Origin: Ignavibacteriales bacterium
Lineage (GTDB): Bacteria; Bacteroidota; Ignavibacteria; UBA10030
Direction of reading: 5' to 3'
DNA length: 64,000 nt
NCBI GenBank assembly: GCA_026390595.1
Contig: JAPLFQ010000020.1
Span: 248,001-312,000, forward strand
A model generated the notes under the pieces. That model was not told the DNA's origin. It was given only the letters and a program-made list of their open reading frames with translations, and ran no database searches. The translations under genes were made by a program, and so were the position numbers. This document shows positions 47,264 to 54,996 of the stretch, in pieces; within the stretch, counting starts at the first letter, position 1, and each line of letters opens with the position of its first letter.

Positions 47264-47713
47264 ATGAAAACAACAATAACAATTCTCGGACTTGTTGTTC
47301 TGCTCGGCGGACCGGCCTATGCCCAGATTACGCAGGAAGATGCCATCGATCTTCTCGAGCAGTATCCGGCAGCGAAGCTCGATTCCCTTCTTCCAAAGAC
47401 CGCGTTCCTGAGCTGGTTCAGGAGTGTCGTCGGTTCTGAAGCAAAGATCACATGGGAAATCAATGATTGCGGTGAACAAACTGGCGTCGCCGCTGTCGAT
47501 CAGCAGCGCGATCTCCCGGTCTGCTTCGAGATCTCCGCTCTCTTGCCGGATCGCAGGATAGTCGGAGTGGCAATTGCTGTCGGGACTGAGAGAAAAGGCT
47601 TGACCGGTTCTCCCGCGGTATATAACATCTATCTCGATACCGGCAAAGGAACATTGCATATCAAACGGCTCAGGGATCTTCCACAAGCCCTGCGGCCTCC
47701 CCAGAACAGGTAG
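47264..47713 (+). CDS. Small secreted protein, paralogue of the one at 44915
   Basis: A 149-residue exported protein with signal peptide TTITILGLVVLLGGPAYAQ. The mature part aligns along its whole length with the protein at 44915: DAIDLLEQYPAAKLDSLLP, KTAFLSWF, WEINDCGEQTGVAAVDQQRD, LPVCFE and GVAIAVGTERKGL. The two conserved cysteines are retained. The paralogues flank a zinc-ribbon gene and the GT39-like gene, so a duplication with intervening genes is likely. An alternative ATG at 47243 overlaps the stop of the GT gene (TAATG) and may be used for coupling; the signal peptide begins at 47264. Family unknown to me. Confidence 0.72.
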   Translation: MKTTITILGLVVLLGGPAYAQITQEDAIDLLEQYPAAKLDSLLPKTAFLSWFRSVVGSEAKITWEINDCGEQTGVAAVDQQRDLPVCFEISALLPDRRIVGVAIAVGTERKGLTGSPAVYNIYLDTGKGTLHIKRLRDLPQALRPPQNR

Positions 47714-47824
47714 GAAGCCCCGCATCGTCAGCGGGACGAATCAAGGTTGCACGTCACTGTTTTCGCGGCTACATTACATCGCAAGAGCCTTTTTCCGCTT
47801 CACCGACACAAAGGAGCCGTAACG

Positions 47825-48271
47825 ATGGGAATCATGATGGACCGGAAGGTCGAATTCAGCACGCTGGTTCGGGCGCAGCCTGAACGGGTCTATGATGCAA
47901 TGGCCACCGTGGAGGGGCTCGACGGATGGTTCACACAGGGAGCAACCGTTGACGCGAAGGCCGGAGGCAGTATTCACTTCCGGTGGAATAACTACGGGAT
48001 AAACAAATACTCGGGTGAGAACGGCGGACCGATCCTCGATGCGCGGCGGCCGCAGCGCTTCGCTTTTCAGTGGAAAGCCGACAGCGGATTGTACATAACC
48101 ACGGTCGAGATTGACTTCGCTCCCGTGAACCAGGGCACGGCTGTTCACCTCGTAGAGTACGGATACGAAGACAGTCCGGCCGGAACACAGGATTTTCTCA
48201 ACCGCGTTTCAGCCTGGGCGCAGGCCTTGACGCTGATGAAGTTCTATGTCGAGCATGGTGTAACGTATTGA
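47825..48271 (+). CDS. SRPBCC/AHSA1-like domain protein
   Basis: A 148-residue cytoplasmic protein of the START/Bet v1-like fold, AHSA1 type. Indicators are VEFSTLVRAQPERVYDAMATVEGLDGWFTQG at the N-terminus, GGSIHFRWNNYGI, RRPQRFAFQWKAD and the C-terminal RVSAWAQALTLMKFYVEHG helix. Members bind hydrophobic ligands or act as Hsp90 activators or toxin-like regulators; here nothing shows which. The ATG at 47825 has AAGGAG eight bases upstream, deciding it over an earlier in-frame start. Confidence 0.87.
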   Translation: MGIMMDRKVEFSTLVRAQPERVYDAMATVEGLDGWFTQGATVDAKAGGSIHFRWNNYGINKYSGENGGPILDARRPQRFAFQWKADSGLYITTVEIDFAPVNQGTAVHLVEYGYEDSPAGTQDFLNRVSAWAQALTLMKFYVEHGVTY

Positions 48272-48305
48272 GTGACGATTCTTCCAGTGCTTTCAGGAGA
48301 ACCCG

Positions 48306-48611
48306 ATGAATTCGAAAATGCTGCTACCGATCCTTCTCGTGCTCGCTCTGATGTTCCTTTCTGGCTGCGTTCCAGGAGGCGGGACATATGATCATCAATC
48401 ACCAGCCGGATTCTTCTCGGGAATCTGGCACGGATGGATCGCGCCTCTGTCCCTGATACTTGGGATTTTCAACAGCGATGTGCGAATCTACGAGCCACAC
48501 AATACCGGCTGGCTCTATGATTTCGGATTCTATATTGCGCTTATCGGCGGGTTCGGCGGACTCAACCTGACGCGCCGCAAGCTCAAGGGGAAAGCGAAAC
48601 AGGAAGGATAG
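48306..48611 (+). CDS. Small membrane lipoprotein, unknown
   Basis: A 101-residue protein beginning with a lipoprotein signal (LLVLALMFLSGC). The mature part has a hydrophobic stretch around WIAPLSLILGIF and a second at FGFYIALIGGFGGLNL, then a basic tail (TRRKLKGKAKQ). A similar layout (lipobox, then a span with WHG-x-I/A-P motif, ending after a G-rich helix) is common in a family of small conserved bacterial proteins of unknown role. It lies between the SRPBCC gene and terC. AGGAG precedes the ATG. Confidence 0.75.
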   Translation: MNSKMLLPILLVLALMFLSGCVPGGGTYDHQSPAGFFSGIWHGWIAPLSLILGIFNSDVRIYEPHNTGWLYDFGFYIALIGGFGGLNLTRRKLKGKAKQEG

Positions 48612-48684
48612 GAGCGGCGACCAGTCGGGGAACGCTGTTTCCAATTTCGTGGTTTAGTCAGCGGTCACAAAGGAAGGGACTCTC

Positions 48685-49752
48685 ATGGCGTTGATGTGGA
48701 GTGGTTTTGTTGCTTTGATACTCGTTCTGCTGGCTCTCGACCTGGGCGTCTTTCATCGTAAGGCCCATGTGGTATCCGTGAAAGAGGCACTGGGACTCTC
48801 AGCGGTCTGGATCGCGTTCGGGCTTTCATTTGCCGTGTTTGTATACTACGGCTATGAGAACCACTGGCTTGGGCTCGGTGCGAGCGTTGATTCTGTCGAT
48901 GGTGTGATCAACGACGGACAATCGGCAACGCTCAAGTATCTCACAGGGTACATCGTCGAAAAATCCCTGAGCATCGACAACATTTTTGTCATCGCTCTTC
49001 TATTCGGTTTCTTCGCTGTTCCGGAACTGTACCAGCATCGTGTCCTCTTCTGGGGTGTCCTCGGGGCCCTGGTCATGCGGGCGGTGATGATCGTGATCGG
49101 TGCGACCCTGATTGCCCGGTTCCACTGGATCCTCTACGTTTTTGGCGTGTTTCTGATTCTGACTGCGGTCAAAATGTTCTTCCTGAAGTCCGACAACAAA
49201 GATCCGAACCAGAACATCGTCGTCCGCTTGACGCGCCGCCTCTTCCCTGTCACCTCGCGGTATCACGGCGAGCATTTCCTGGTCCGGGCCGGCTCCACCG
49301 CGTCCGCGGAAAGCGAACTCCCTGGCGCCCCCAAACAGCACGACGAAGCTGTAGCTGCCGCAAAACACGGCACGTTGATGATTACTCCCCTCGCCCTCGC
49401 GCTCGTGATGGTCGAATCAACCGATCTTATCTTCGCCGTCGATTCGATTCCGGCGATCTTTGCGATCACAGGGGATCCATTTCTGGTATTCACCAGTAAC
49501 GTGTTTGCCATTCTCGGCCTTCGATCGCTGTATTTCGCCCTCGCCGGGATGCTGGCAAAGTTCAGGTTCCTGAAGCCGGCGCTTGCCATCGTTCTTCTCG
49601 TAGTCGGCGTGAAGATGCTCATCGCCGGGACCTTGCGCGAGCTGCTCGGCGAGTACTTCAATTTCTATCTTCTTGGCGTCGTGCTGTTCATCCTGGCCTG
49701 CGGTATTCTTGCCTCGGTCGTGGACAACGCCCGCCGCCAGAACGCTGCGTGA
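48685..49752 (+). CDS. TerC/Alx-family metal-homeostasis membrane protein
   Basis: A 355-residue integral membrane protein with about nine spans. TerC signatures: LLALDLGVFHRKAHVVSVKEA, WIAFGLSFAVFVYYG, GYIVEKSLSIDNIFVIALLF with the conserved acidic/Asn pair, YQHRVLFWGVLGALVMRAVMI, and ALVMVESTDLIFAVDSIPAIFAITGDPFLVFTSNVFAI. Relatives (Alx, YkoY) export manganese during secretion or pH stress; the tellurium name is historical. No mntP/yybP riboswitch could be recognised upstream. AAGGGA precedes the ATG. Confidence 0.93.
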   Translation: MALMWSGFVALILVLLALDLGVFHRKAHVVSVKEALGLSAVWIAFGLSFAVFVYYGYENHWLGLGASVDSVDGVINDGQSATLKYLTGYIVEKSLSIDNIFVIALLFGFFAVPELYQHRVLFWGVLGALVMRAVMIVIGATLIARFHWILYVFGVFLILTAVKMFFLKSDNKDPNQNIVVRLTRRLFPVTSRYHGEHFLVRAGSTASAESELPGAPKQHDEAVAAAKHGTLMITPLALALVMVESTDLIFAVDSIPAIFAITGDPFLVFTSNVFAILGLRSLYFALAGMLAKFRFLKPALAIVLLVVGVKMLIAGTLRELLGEYFNFYLLGVVLFILACGILASVVDNARRQNAA

Positions 49753-49851
49753 CAACAGATTCCGCGAGAGATTGGGATTGAAGATGCGTGCGCGTTGTAT
49801 CGGTGAGCGCAGCCTCAACACGGTACGTTTCATTCTCACGACAAGGTCACC

Positions 49852-50301
49852 ATGTCTGCCTTCGATCTGACATTCGTTCTCTGCGCGGTGATCTTCAATC
49901 TCCTGATCATCGGCATCTACATTACTTCGAGGCTTGAGCGTATCAAGCTCAGGACAATGCTCGGCAAGATCACGATCGGGCTCGGTATACCGCTCTCAGT
50001 CGTGTTCGTCTCTTTCGTCGGAAGCGGGAAGCCAATCCGGACGATGCTGTACTTTGCCTCCATCCTCCTCTATCTGTTTGTCGAGCTTCTGCTCGACGTC
50101 ATCCTGAAGATCGAATTCCGTGAGAAACCAATCCTGCATATCCCCTACATCATCCTGTTCTACATAGCGAGTTTCGGATTCATCGGAATATCTTTTTCGA
50201 TCGATACGAACTGGGGATATGCGGTCTCCGTCACGTTCTGGGGAGTGCTCGCAAGCCTGATCTATTTGCTGCGGGGTAAGAAGAAAGCGGGTGCTCTGTA
50301 G
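49852..50301 (+). CDS. Four-span membrane protein, unknown
   Basis: A 149-residue protein with four evident spans: FVLCAVIFNLLIIGIYITS, ITIGLGIPLSVVFVSFVG, TMLYFASILLYLFVELLLDV and two more in IPYIILFYIASFGFIGISF and YAVSVTFWGVLASLIYLL, ending in a lysine-rich cytoplasmic tail. I do not recognise a named family. It lies 99 bases after terC on the same strand and 45 before the VOC-like gene. Confidence 0.72.
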   Translation: MSAFDLTFVLCAVIFNLLIIGIYITSRLERIKLRTMLGKITIGLGIPLSVVFVSFVGSGKPIRTMLYFASILLYLFVELLLDVILKIEFREKPILHIPYIILFYIASFGFIGISFSIDTNWGYAVSVTFWGVLASLIYLLRGKKKAGAL

Positions 50302-50346
50302 ATTTCCAATACAACCTTCGTTCAAGATGTTTCCGGAGGAATAACA

Positions 50347-50739
50347 ATGCCGCAATCGAATGACCCTGAAGCACAGCAACGGGAAGACCACGAACCACCG
50401 GCGGCGATAGCCGAACATGGTTGGCGCTACCATCATCTTGGGATTCCGACTGACATTCCGCGCCCAGGAGAAGTGTACCTCGAGCAATTCAAGATCTACG
50501 TCTCCGGGTTCAGCTCCAGTCCGTACGGAATCGAATGGATGAGGTTTGAACCCGACAGCCCGGTGGACGACTTGATCAAGACCGTGCCTCACCTCGCCTT
50601 CGAAGTCGACGACCTTGACGCGGCGATTGCAGGCAGACAGCTGTTGACTCCTCCAAACTCCCCGTCCGATGGAGCGAGGGTGGCAATGATCATTCACAAC
50701 GGCGCTCCGATCGAGCTCATCGAGTTCCGGAAAACGTAA
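50347..50739 (+). CDS. VOC (glyoxalase-fold) superfamily protein
   Basis: A 130-residue soluble protein resembling a single vicinal-oxygen-chelate module pair. The first half begins WRYHHLGIPTDI and contains VYLEQFKIYVSGFSSSPYG; the second has VPHLAFEVDDLDAAI and ends GAPIELIEFRKT, the usual VOC closing strand with Glu. Histidines at HLG and HLAF and the Glu could make a metal site. Substrate unknown. GGAGGA lies before the ATG. Confidence 0.72.
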   Translation: MPQSNDPEAQQREDHEPPAAIAEHGWRYHHLGIPTDIPRPGEVYLEQFKIYVSGFSSSPYGIEWMRFEPDSPVDDLIKTVPHLAFEVDDLDAAIAGRQLLTPPNSPSDGARVAMIIHNGAPIELIEFRKT

Positions 50740-50760
50740 CGTCTCTGCATTGGGAGTCTT

Positions 50761-51195
50761 ATGAAATTCTCTCTGACCTCTTCATCCATGCTCGCCCTCT
50801 TCCTTGCCGCGCTCTGCGCTTGTTCCTCGAACCAGGAAGCCCGAACCCCTCAGGAGTTTGTTGAGAAGTATTCCAAGGCCTGGAGGAACGGCGATGTCGA
50901 GGCCATCGTGTCTATGCAATCGCGAAAAAAACTGGTGGATGTCGAGCTCAAGCCAAACATGAAGAAAGCGCTCGAGGAAGCGTCGATCGCCGATACAAAG
51001 GATGAGATCGAACAATCGATTAAGAGTCGCGATTTCGGGTATCTCGCATGGACGAATACCGAGTTCGTGTCCGCCCGGGAGCACGACGACCATTTCCACG
51101 TTGATGTGAGCGTATCTGGAGCCACGTCTTCCATCGTCCTTGTTCGCGAAGGCGAAGTACTGAAGATCCATCCCAATCCGAGCTTTTTCCGATAG
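50761..51195 (+). CDS. Lipoprotein of unknown function, NTF2-like possibility
   Basis: A 144-residue exported protein with a lipobox (LFLAALCAC). The mature part starts TPQEFVEKYSKAWRNGDVEAIVSMQSR, a phrase typical of NTF2/SnoaL-like domains (helical entry, W-x-x-G-D), and ends in strands (FHVDVSVSGATSSIVLVREG). So a small NTF2-like lipoprotein is likely, with no catalytic residue evident. It is 21 bases after the VOC-like gene; a MITE-like repeat begins 18 bases after its stop. Confidence 0.72.
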   Translation: MKFSLTSSSMLALFLAALCACSSNQEARTPQEFVEKYSKAWRNGDVEAIVSMQSRKKLVDVELKPNMKKALEEASIADTKDEIEQSIKSRDFGYLAWTNTEFVSAREHDDHFHVDVSVSGATSSIVLVREGEVLKIHPNPSFFR

Positions 51196-51212
51196 CGGGG
51201 GTATGCGCTGTT

Positions 51213-51370
51213 GAGGTAGCTGTCCAAAACGTACTATTGATCTTTACGGCTATCCCTGAAATCCTGAAAAATCGATAATCCTTGAAACTCAACGTGGTCG
51301 AAATGACATTCCCGGCTGACCACATCGAACAGATTGGGCGGGCAGGTCGACCTACATTTTGGACAGCCTC
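51213..51370. repeat. MITE-like element with CTGTCCAAAA terminal repeats
   Basis: The 316-base gap 51196-51511 holds inverted ends: GAGGTAGCTGTCCAAAACGT at 51213-51232 and, on the other strand, GAGGCTGTCCAAAATGTA from 51370 back to 51353. They match over CTGTCCAAAA-GTA with a three-base insertion in the left copy. The interior (about 120 bases) has no reading frame. The ends resemble the outer ends of transposase-dependent elements and differ from those of the element at 31188. No target duplication is evident. The rest of the gap shows nothing else supportable except the ribosome site of the next gene. Confidence 0.45.
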
Positions 51371-51511
51371 AGTTCTGATGCGGTACCCGCCTCCCCCTTC
51401 ATGCGGTACTACGCGGTCATTGAGAGGCGGCCGCGGCTCCCGGTTGTGACTCGAGGAATTCGTCCAATATGGGGTCGGCGCGATGCTCGACAATTGTCAG
51501 GGAGATTAGTT

Positions 51512-52171
51512 ATGTTCATCGGTCATTTCGCGGTAGCACTGGGCGCCAAGAAGTCGGCTCCGAAGGTGTCGCTGGGCTCACTGTTCATGGCAGCTCAGTT
51601 CGTTGACTTGCTCTGGCCGCTGCTTTTGCTCCTCGGCTGGGAACACGTGCGCGTCAATCCGGGAAATACCGTCGTAACACCTTTTGATTTCTACGATTAT
51701 CCCATCAGTCACAGCCTCATCGGAGCGGTGGTTTGGTCGTGCGCCTTTGGAGCGGTGTATTTCGGAATTCGCCGCAATGCGCGGAATGCGCTCATCCTTG
51801 TCGCAGTCGTTTTCAGTCACTGGATTCTGGACTTGGTCACGCATAGACCTGACCTGCCGCTCGGATTCGGCGGAAACACCTATTTCGGACTCGGCCTCTG
51901 GAATTCTCTGGCTGGGACCATGATCGCCGAGGTGACTTTGTTTGCGATGGGAATCGCGTTCTACCTGCAGGCCACAAAAGCAAAAGACCGCATTGGCTCG
52001 ATCGGATTCTGGTCCCTCGCCGGCATCATTGCTCTGATCTATGTTGGGAATCTCTTCGGGCCGCCGCCTCCGGAGGCTTCGATGATTGCCATCGCCGGGA
52101 ACGCCTCCTGGCTCTTCGTCCTCTGGGCGTACTGGGTTGACAAACACAGAGAAGCGAAGGTGACCCCGTGA
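51512..52171 (+). CDS. Membrane protein, DUF457/YdjM-like (LexA-regulated hydrolase-type fold)
   Basis: A 219-residue polytopic protein with about six spans. It begins MFIGHFAVALGAKK, like YdjM-type membrane-bound metal-dependent hydrolases whose first histidine is conserved. It also has YDYPISHSLIGAVVWSC and VVFSHWILDLVTHRPDLPL, where His and Asp residues recur in the family's GH...SH...HxxxDxxTH pattern, supporting a metal site in the membrane. Function remains undescribed. The ATG at 51512 with AGGGAG upstream is used; a longer in-frame reading is not supported. Confidence 0.78.
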   Translation: MFIGHFAVALGAKKSAPKVSLGSLFMAAQFVDLLWPLLLLLGWEHVRVNPGNTVVTPFDFYDYPISHSLIGAVVWSCAFGAVYFGIRRNARNALILVAVVFSHWILDLVTHRPDLPLGFGGNTYFGLGLWNSLAGTMIAEVTLFAMGIAFYLQATKAKDRIGSIGFWSLAGIIALIYVGNLFGPPPPEASMIAIAGNASWLFVLWAYWVDKHREAKVTP

Positions 52172-52177
52172 GTAGAG

Positions 52178-52387
52178 GTGGGACTGAAATCCAGCGAAAG
52201 GGTGAGATTAGGCATGGTTCGGCGCAACCCGAGAAGTCGATCATTCCGGATCCGGCAGGATCGAATGCCTGCCGCCGTCAGGCTGCAGCCGGAAGTCAAG
52301 GCCCTTGAGCACAGGTTCGCTCAGGGAATCCTCACAGTTGAAGTCCCGAAGCTTGACATTCATTCAATCATCGAGGTCACGCAATAA
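52178..52387 (+). pseudogene. Remnant of a small heat-shock protein (Hsp20/alpha-crystallin)
   Basis: A short open stretch whose C-terminal half reads RSFRIRQDRMPAAV then EVKALEHRFAQGILTVEVPK, the closing beta strands of the alpha-crystallin domain (usual form SFxLP...V.A.F.dGVLTV.lPK). The N-terminal arm and first strands of Hsp20 are missing; upstream is the end of the membrane protein gene. So it appears to be a truncated, probably non-functional copy. A short expressed peptide cannot be excluded. Confidence 0.5.
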
Positions 52388-52436
52388 CGCATCGACTCAA
52401 GTCGGGCGTGCATGTAATCAGAATGGAGTACGAATA

Positions 52437-53096
52437 GTGTCAGGATTCAAAAAGCAATTACTTGTTGTTGCCGCCTTTGTCTTGACGGGCAGCCAGCTCC
52501 CCGCACAGGAACACCTTGCACCTGGCATCGAACGGTGGGCGATCAAAACCAGCCTGCCACCCCACTCAAAGAAGAGAAATGTGCCCGTGAGCGAACTCTT
52601 GGCTCTTCCAAATCCGATTGAGAAGGAAGACGCACTGTACGACACCACGAGAATTCCCGCAACAGTCGGACCTCATGCGCTGAAGGAAGGAGACATCATC
52701 ACGACGAAGGGATGGCTGCACCTCGTCGCCCTCGAGGATGACAGCAAGAATCACCGGGATGGGGACTATCACATTCAGATCCGCACCTCTGCTGATTGGG
52801 CAGACTCGTGCCTCGTGATTGAAGTTCCTTTCTCCAGGTTCGTCCCCGACCAGAAACTGGCGGGCGAATGTGACGCAGTCCGTCGATTCATCAAGGACAA
52901 TATGCTCAAGGGGAAAGAGCCGGGCACGAAGGGAAACATACTCGACCACGCCGTCTACGTGAGTATCAAAGGTCAGCTGTTTTTCGACGCTTCACACTTG
53001 AAAGGGAATCCCCGCGGAAAACGAGGCATGAAATCATACACGCCCTGGGAGATTCACCCGGTCTTCTCGATCACATTCGCGGCGAAGCCCCGATAG
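52437..53096 (+). CDS. Secreted protein of unknown function
   Basis: A 219-residue exported protein starting at a GTG (52437) with GGAGTACGA upstream; signal peptide QLLVVAAFVLTGSQLPAQ. The mature domain contains KTSLPPHSKKRNVPVSELLALPNP, a KEGDIITTKGWLHLVALEDD segment, DGDYHIQIRTSADW and a C-terminal TPWEIHPVFSITFA. The WLHLV..ED.....DYHI pattern suggests a small beta-barrel (OB-like) domain as in secreted nucleic-acid-binding or nuclease-associated proteins, but I cannot assign a family. Longer in-frame readings into the Hsp20 remnant lack a start site. Confidence 0.72.
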   Translation: MSGFKKQLLVVAAFVLTGSQLPAQEHLAPGIERWAIKTSLPPHSKKRNVPVSELLALPNPIEKEDALYDTTRIPATVGPHALKEGDIITTKGWLHLVALEDDSKNHRDGDYHIQIRTSADWADSCLVIEVPFSRFVPDQKLAGECDAVRRFIKDNMLKGKEPGTKGNILDHAVYVSIKGQLFFDASHLKGNPRGKRGMKSYTPWEIHPVFSITFAAKPR

Positions 53097-53307
53097 ACTT
53101 CAGCAGTAACCAGGACCGCAGCCTGCGCCCGATCCAGTGCACAATCGACATCTTGGTGCCGGAGGCGTGCCTTGTTCCGAAAGACGAGGAGCACCATGTC
53201 ACTCGTGCAATGAATGCTGGGGCTAATCGATGAAGCACCATAACTCCAGAAGACCGCGGTTTTTCGTTTGGGGATTGAGTTTGCCGGAATACCAGTGCCG
53301 ACCGAAC

Positions 53308-53336
53308 TTGCGTTCCTGATCGGAATTTGATAAGAT
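53308..53336 (+). promoter_or_regulatory. Sigma-70-type promoter before the membrane protein at 53408
   Basis: TTGCGT (53308-53313), 17-base spacer, TAAGAT (53331-53336), with a start near 53343 and a leader of about 65 bases. The gap 53097-53407 otherwise shows nothing I can support; a 105-codon minus-strand frame across it lacks motifs and is treated as chance. Confidence 0.4.
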
Positions 53337-53407
53337 AGGACGAACAAAGACACAGCGATGGAATTGCACACCCCTGCAATCGTTGAAAGCGAAGAGGAAC
53401 TGGTTCG

Positions 53408-53848
53408 ATGAAGATATCATATGTCACTTTTGCAGTTGGGGTTCTCTACGGGTTTGGCCTTGGGGTATTGCTCGATCAGGCGAACCTCGTAGGCCCCACC
53501 TCGTTCTCACTTCTTCTCGCCTTTCTGGTCGTGGTTCCGGCTGCGGTCTGGCTCGAGATGTATCTCCACAAGCGGCGCGTCAAGAATTGGGTCGAGATTC
53601 AAGAACACGGAAAGTTCATGTTCGTGTTCAGCCGCTATCTTCTGTTGCGGGGGGGAATAGCCGCGACAGTGCTGATGTATGCACTTCGCAAGACAGGACC
53701 TGCCGGGATCATCCACGAAATTACCATTCCATTTTTGCTCCTTGTTCTCGGATATGTCGGTTACCAGGAATGGAACAATTGCGCCCTTGATTCGAAAAGA
53801 TTACCTGAACAAGCAGAGACGACGGATGAAGGTCGAGACTTTCCGTAG
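53408..53848 (+). CDS. Small membrane protein, unknown
   Basis: A 146-residue protein with three to four spans: VTFAVGVLYGFGLGVLLDQA, FSLLLAFLVVVPAAVWLEMYLH, a basic loop (KRRVKNW), YLLLRGGIAATVLMYALR and IPFLLLVLGYVGYQEW. The C-terminus is acidic and hydrophilic. No family recognised. A palindrome TCAGGCT-CA-AGCCTGA (53873-53888) lies 25 bases after the stop and may be a terminator, though the U-tract is poor. Confidence 0.7.
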   Translation: MKISYVTFAVGVLYGFGLGVLLDQANLVGPTSFSLLLAFLVVVPAAVWLEMYLHKRRVKNWVEIQEHGKFMFVFSRYLLLRGGIAATVLMYALRKTGPAGIIHEITIPFLLLVLGYVGYQEWNNCALDSKRLPEQAETTDEGRDFP

Positions 53849-54020
53849 CTGTCCCTGCTCCTTTTTCTCTCTTCAGGCTCAAGCCTGATTGCTTTCCTGT
53901 TTCCGCTTCTACGTGAAACACTCACGCATCCTCGACGTATGCTTCATTGTTCCTCTGGTCCGCCTGCTTGCCTCAAGAAAACGGGACCACGGTCATGAAG
54001 ACTAATCCTTCGGAGTCATT

Positions 54021-54404
54021 ATGGAAAACCATGTAACCACGGTGGGCGCCCTCAGCATCGGACTCAGCATTTTCGCAATTCTCATAGGTGGATTCGTTTT
54101 TGTCCTTCTCGCCGGAATCGGGTATGTGGTTCAGGATGAGGAGGCAGCACCGATCCTGTCCATTATTGGATTGGCCGTTGGCACGTTCTTCTTTATTATT
54201 TCTATCCCGGGAATTATTGGCGGCATCGGGTTGTTGAAACGGAGAGAATGGGCACGCGTCCTCGTGCTGATAACGTCAGCGCTGCACCTCCTCAATTTCC
54301 CGATAGGAACAGCGATTGGGGGTTACTCGATTTGGGTGCTCGTGAACCCGGACACGATCCGCCTCTTCAATCCGATCGTTCCCCCGGCACCTGCGCAAGC
54401 ATAG
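54021..54404 (+). CDS. Four-span membrane protein, unknown
   Basis: A 127-residue protein with four hydrophobic segments: LSIGLSIFAILIGGFVFVLLAGIGYVV, ILSIIGLAVGTFFFIIS, IPGIIGGIGLLKRREWARVLVLITSALHLLNFPIGTAIGGYSIWVL. The GLLKRREWARVLVLI phrase is common to a group of small bacterial proteins (DUF4064/DUF2127-like neighbourhoods) of unknown function. It ends in a proline-rich tail. A GGAG site precedes the ATG. Confidence 0.72.
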   Translation: MENHVTTVGALSIGLSIFAILIGGFVFVLLAGIGYVVQDEEAAPILSIIGLAVGTFFFIISIPGIIGGIGLLKRREWARVLVLITSALHLLNFPIGTAIGGYSIWVLVNPDTIRLFNPIVPPAPAQA

Positions 54405-54473
54405 GATTTTGACATCCAGAGTTTGACATCTCAGTAGATTCCTCCCACCCCCACCACATCTCAGGATAGTTTT

Positions 54474-54968
54474 ATGAAATCAATTCTCAAGACGGCGGTT
54501 ACTATCGGACTCACTTGCATGGCATGGCAGTTCGTCATGGGACTTACAGGTTGGTACCTCCATCCCGTGCTTCTCAATCTCTTCTGGTTCGTCATTCTCA
54601 TCCAAGCTGGTGTGATGATCTGGGGACTTCGATTGACCGCAGCGGAAGGCAGGACTTACGGCGGGCAGATTGGGGCTGGAACGTTGATGTCGGTCTTCGG
54701 AGGGGTGATCATATTCTTCGGCTCATTGCTTTTCACGACCGTGCTTTTTCCTCACTACTTCGAGGATATCAGGAGAGTCGGAGAAGAGGTGCTGAAAGCC
54801 AAGGGAATGTCCGAGGCTTCCGTCAAAGCGCAGCTGGATATGGCAGCACCGATGCAGACCCCGTTCTTCACTGCGCTCTTCGGTTTTATCGGGACAATCT
54901 TCACCGGCTTTATCATCTCGCTTGTCGTTGGTGCGTTTTTCCGGAAGAAACCAACCCCGGGGGCGTAG
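54474..54968 (+). CDS. DUF4199-type membrane protein
   Basis: A 164-residue protein with four spans (ILKTAVTIGLTCMAWQFVMG, NLFWFVILIQAGVMIWGLRL, IGAGTLMSVFGGVIIFFGSLLFT and FTALFGFIGTIFTGFIISLVVGAFF). Between spans 3 and 4 is a helical region with YFEDIRRVGEEVLKAKGMSEA. This layout matches DUF4199, which is largely confined to the Bacteroidota-related phyla and has no known role. It is the last plus-strand gene before the minus-strand light-response operon and converges on phr with 28 bases between stops. Confidence 0.78.
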   Translation: MKSILKTAVTIGLTCMAWQFVMGLTGWYLHPVLLNLFWFVILIQAGVMIWGLRLTAAEGRTYGGQIGAGTLMSVFGGVIIFFGSLLFTTVLFPHYFEDIRRVGEEVLKAKGMSEASVKAQLDMAAPMQTPFFTALFGFIGTIFTGFIISLVVGAFFRKKPTPGA

Positions 54969-54996
54969 ACCCGAATGTCGCGGAGACTGGCCCGCG

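Noticed and set aside
48600-48684. Possible yybP/mntP manganese riboswitch ahead of terC
   Set aside because: The 73-base gap is too short and lacks the conserved loops.
53054-53371. 105-codon minus-strand frame in the gap before 53408
   Set aside because: No recognisable motif, no ribosome site, overlaps the end of the secreted protein gene and a plausible promoter on the other strand.
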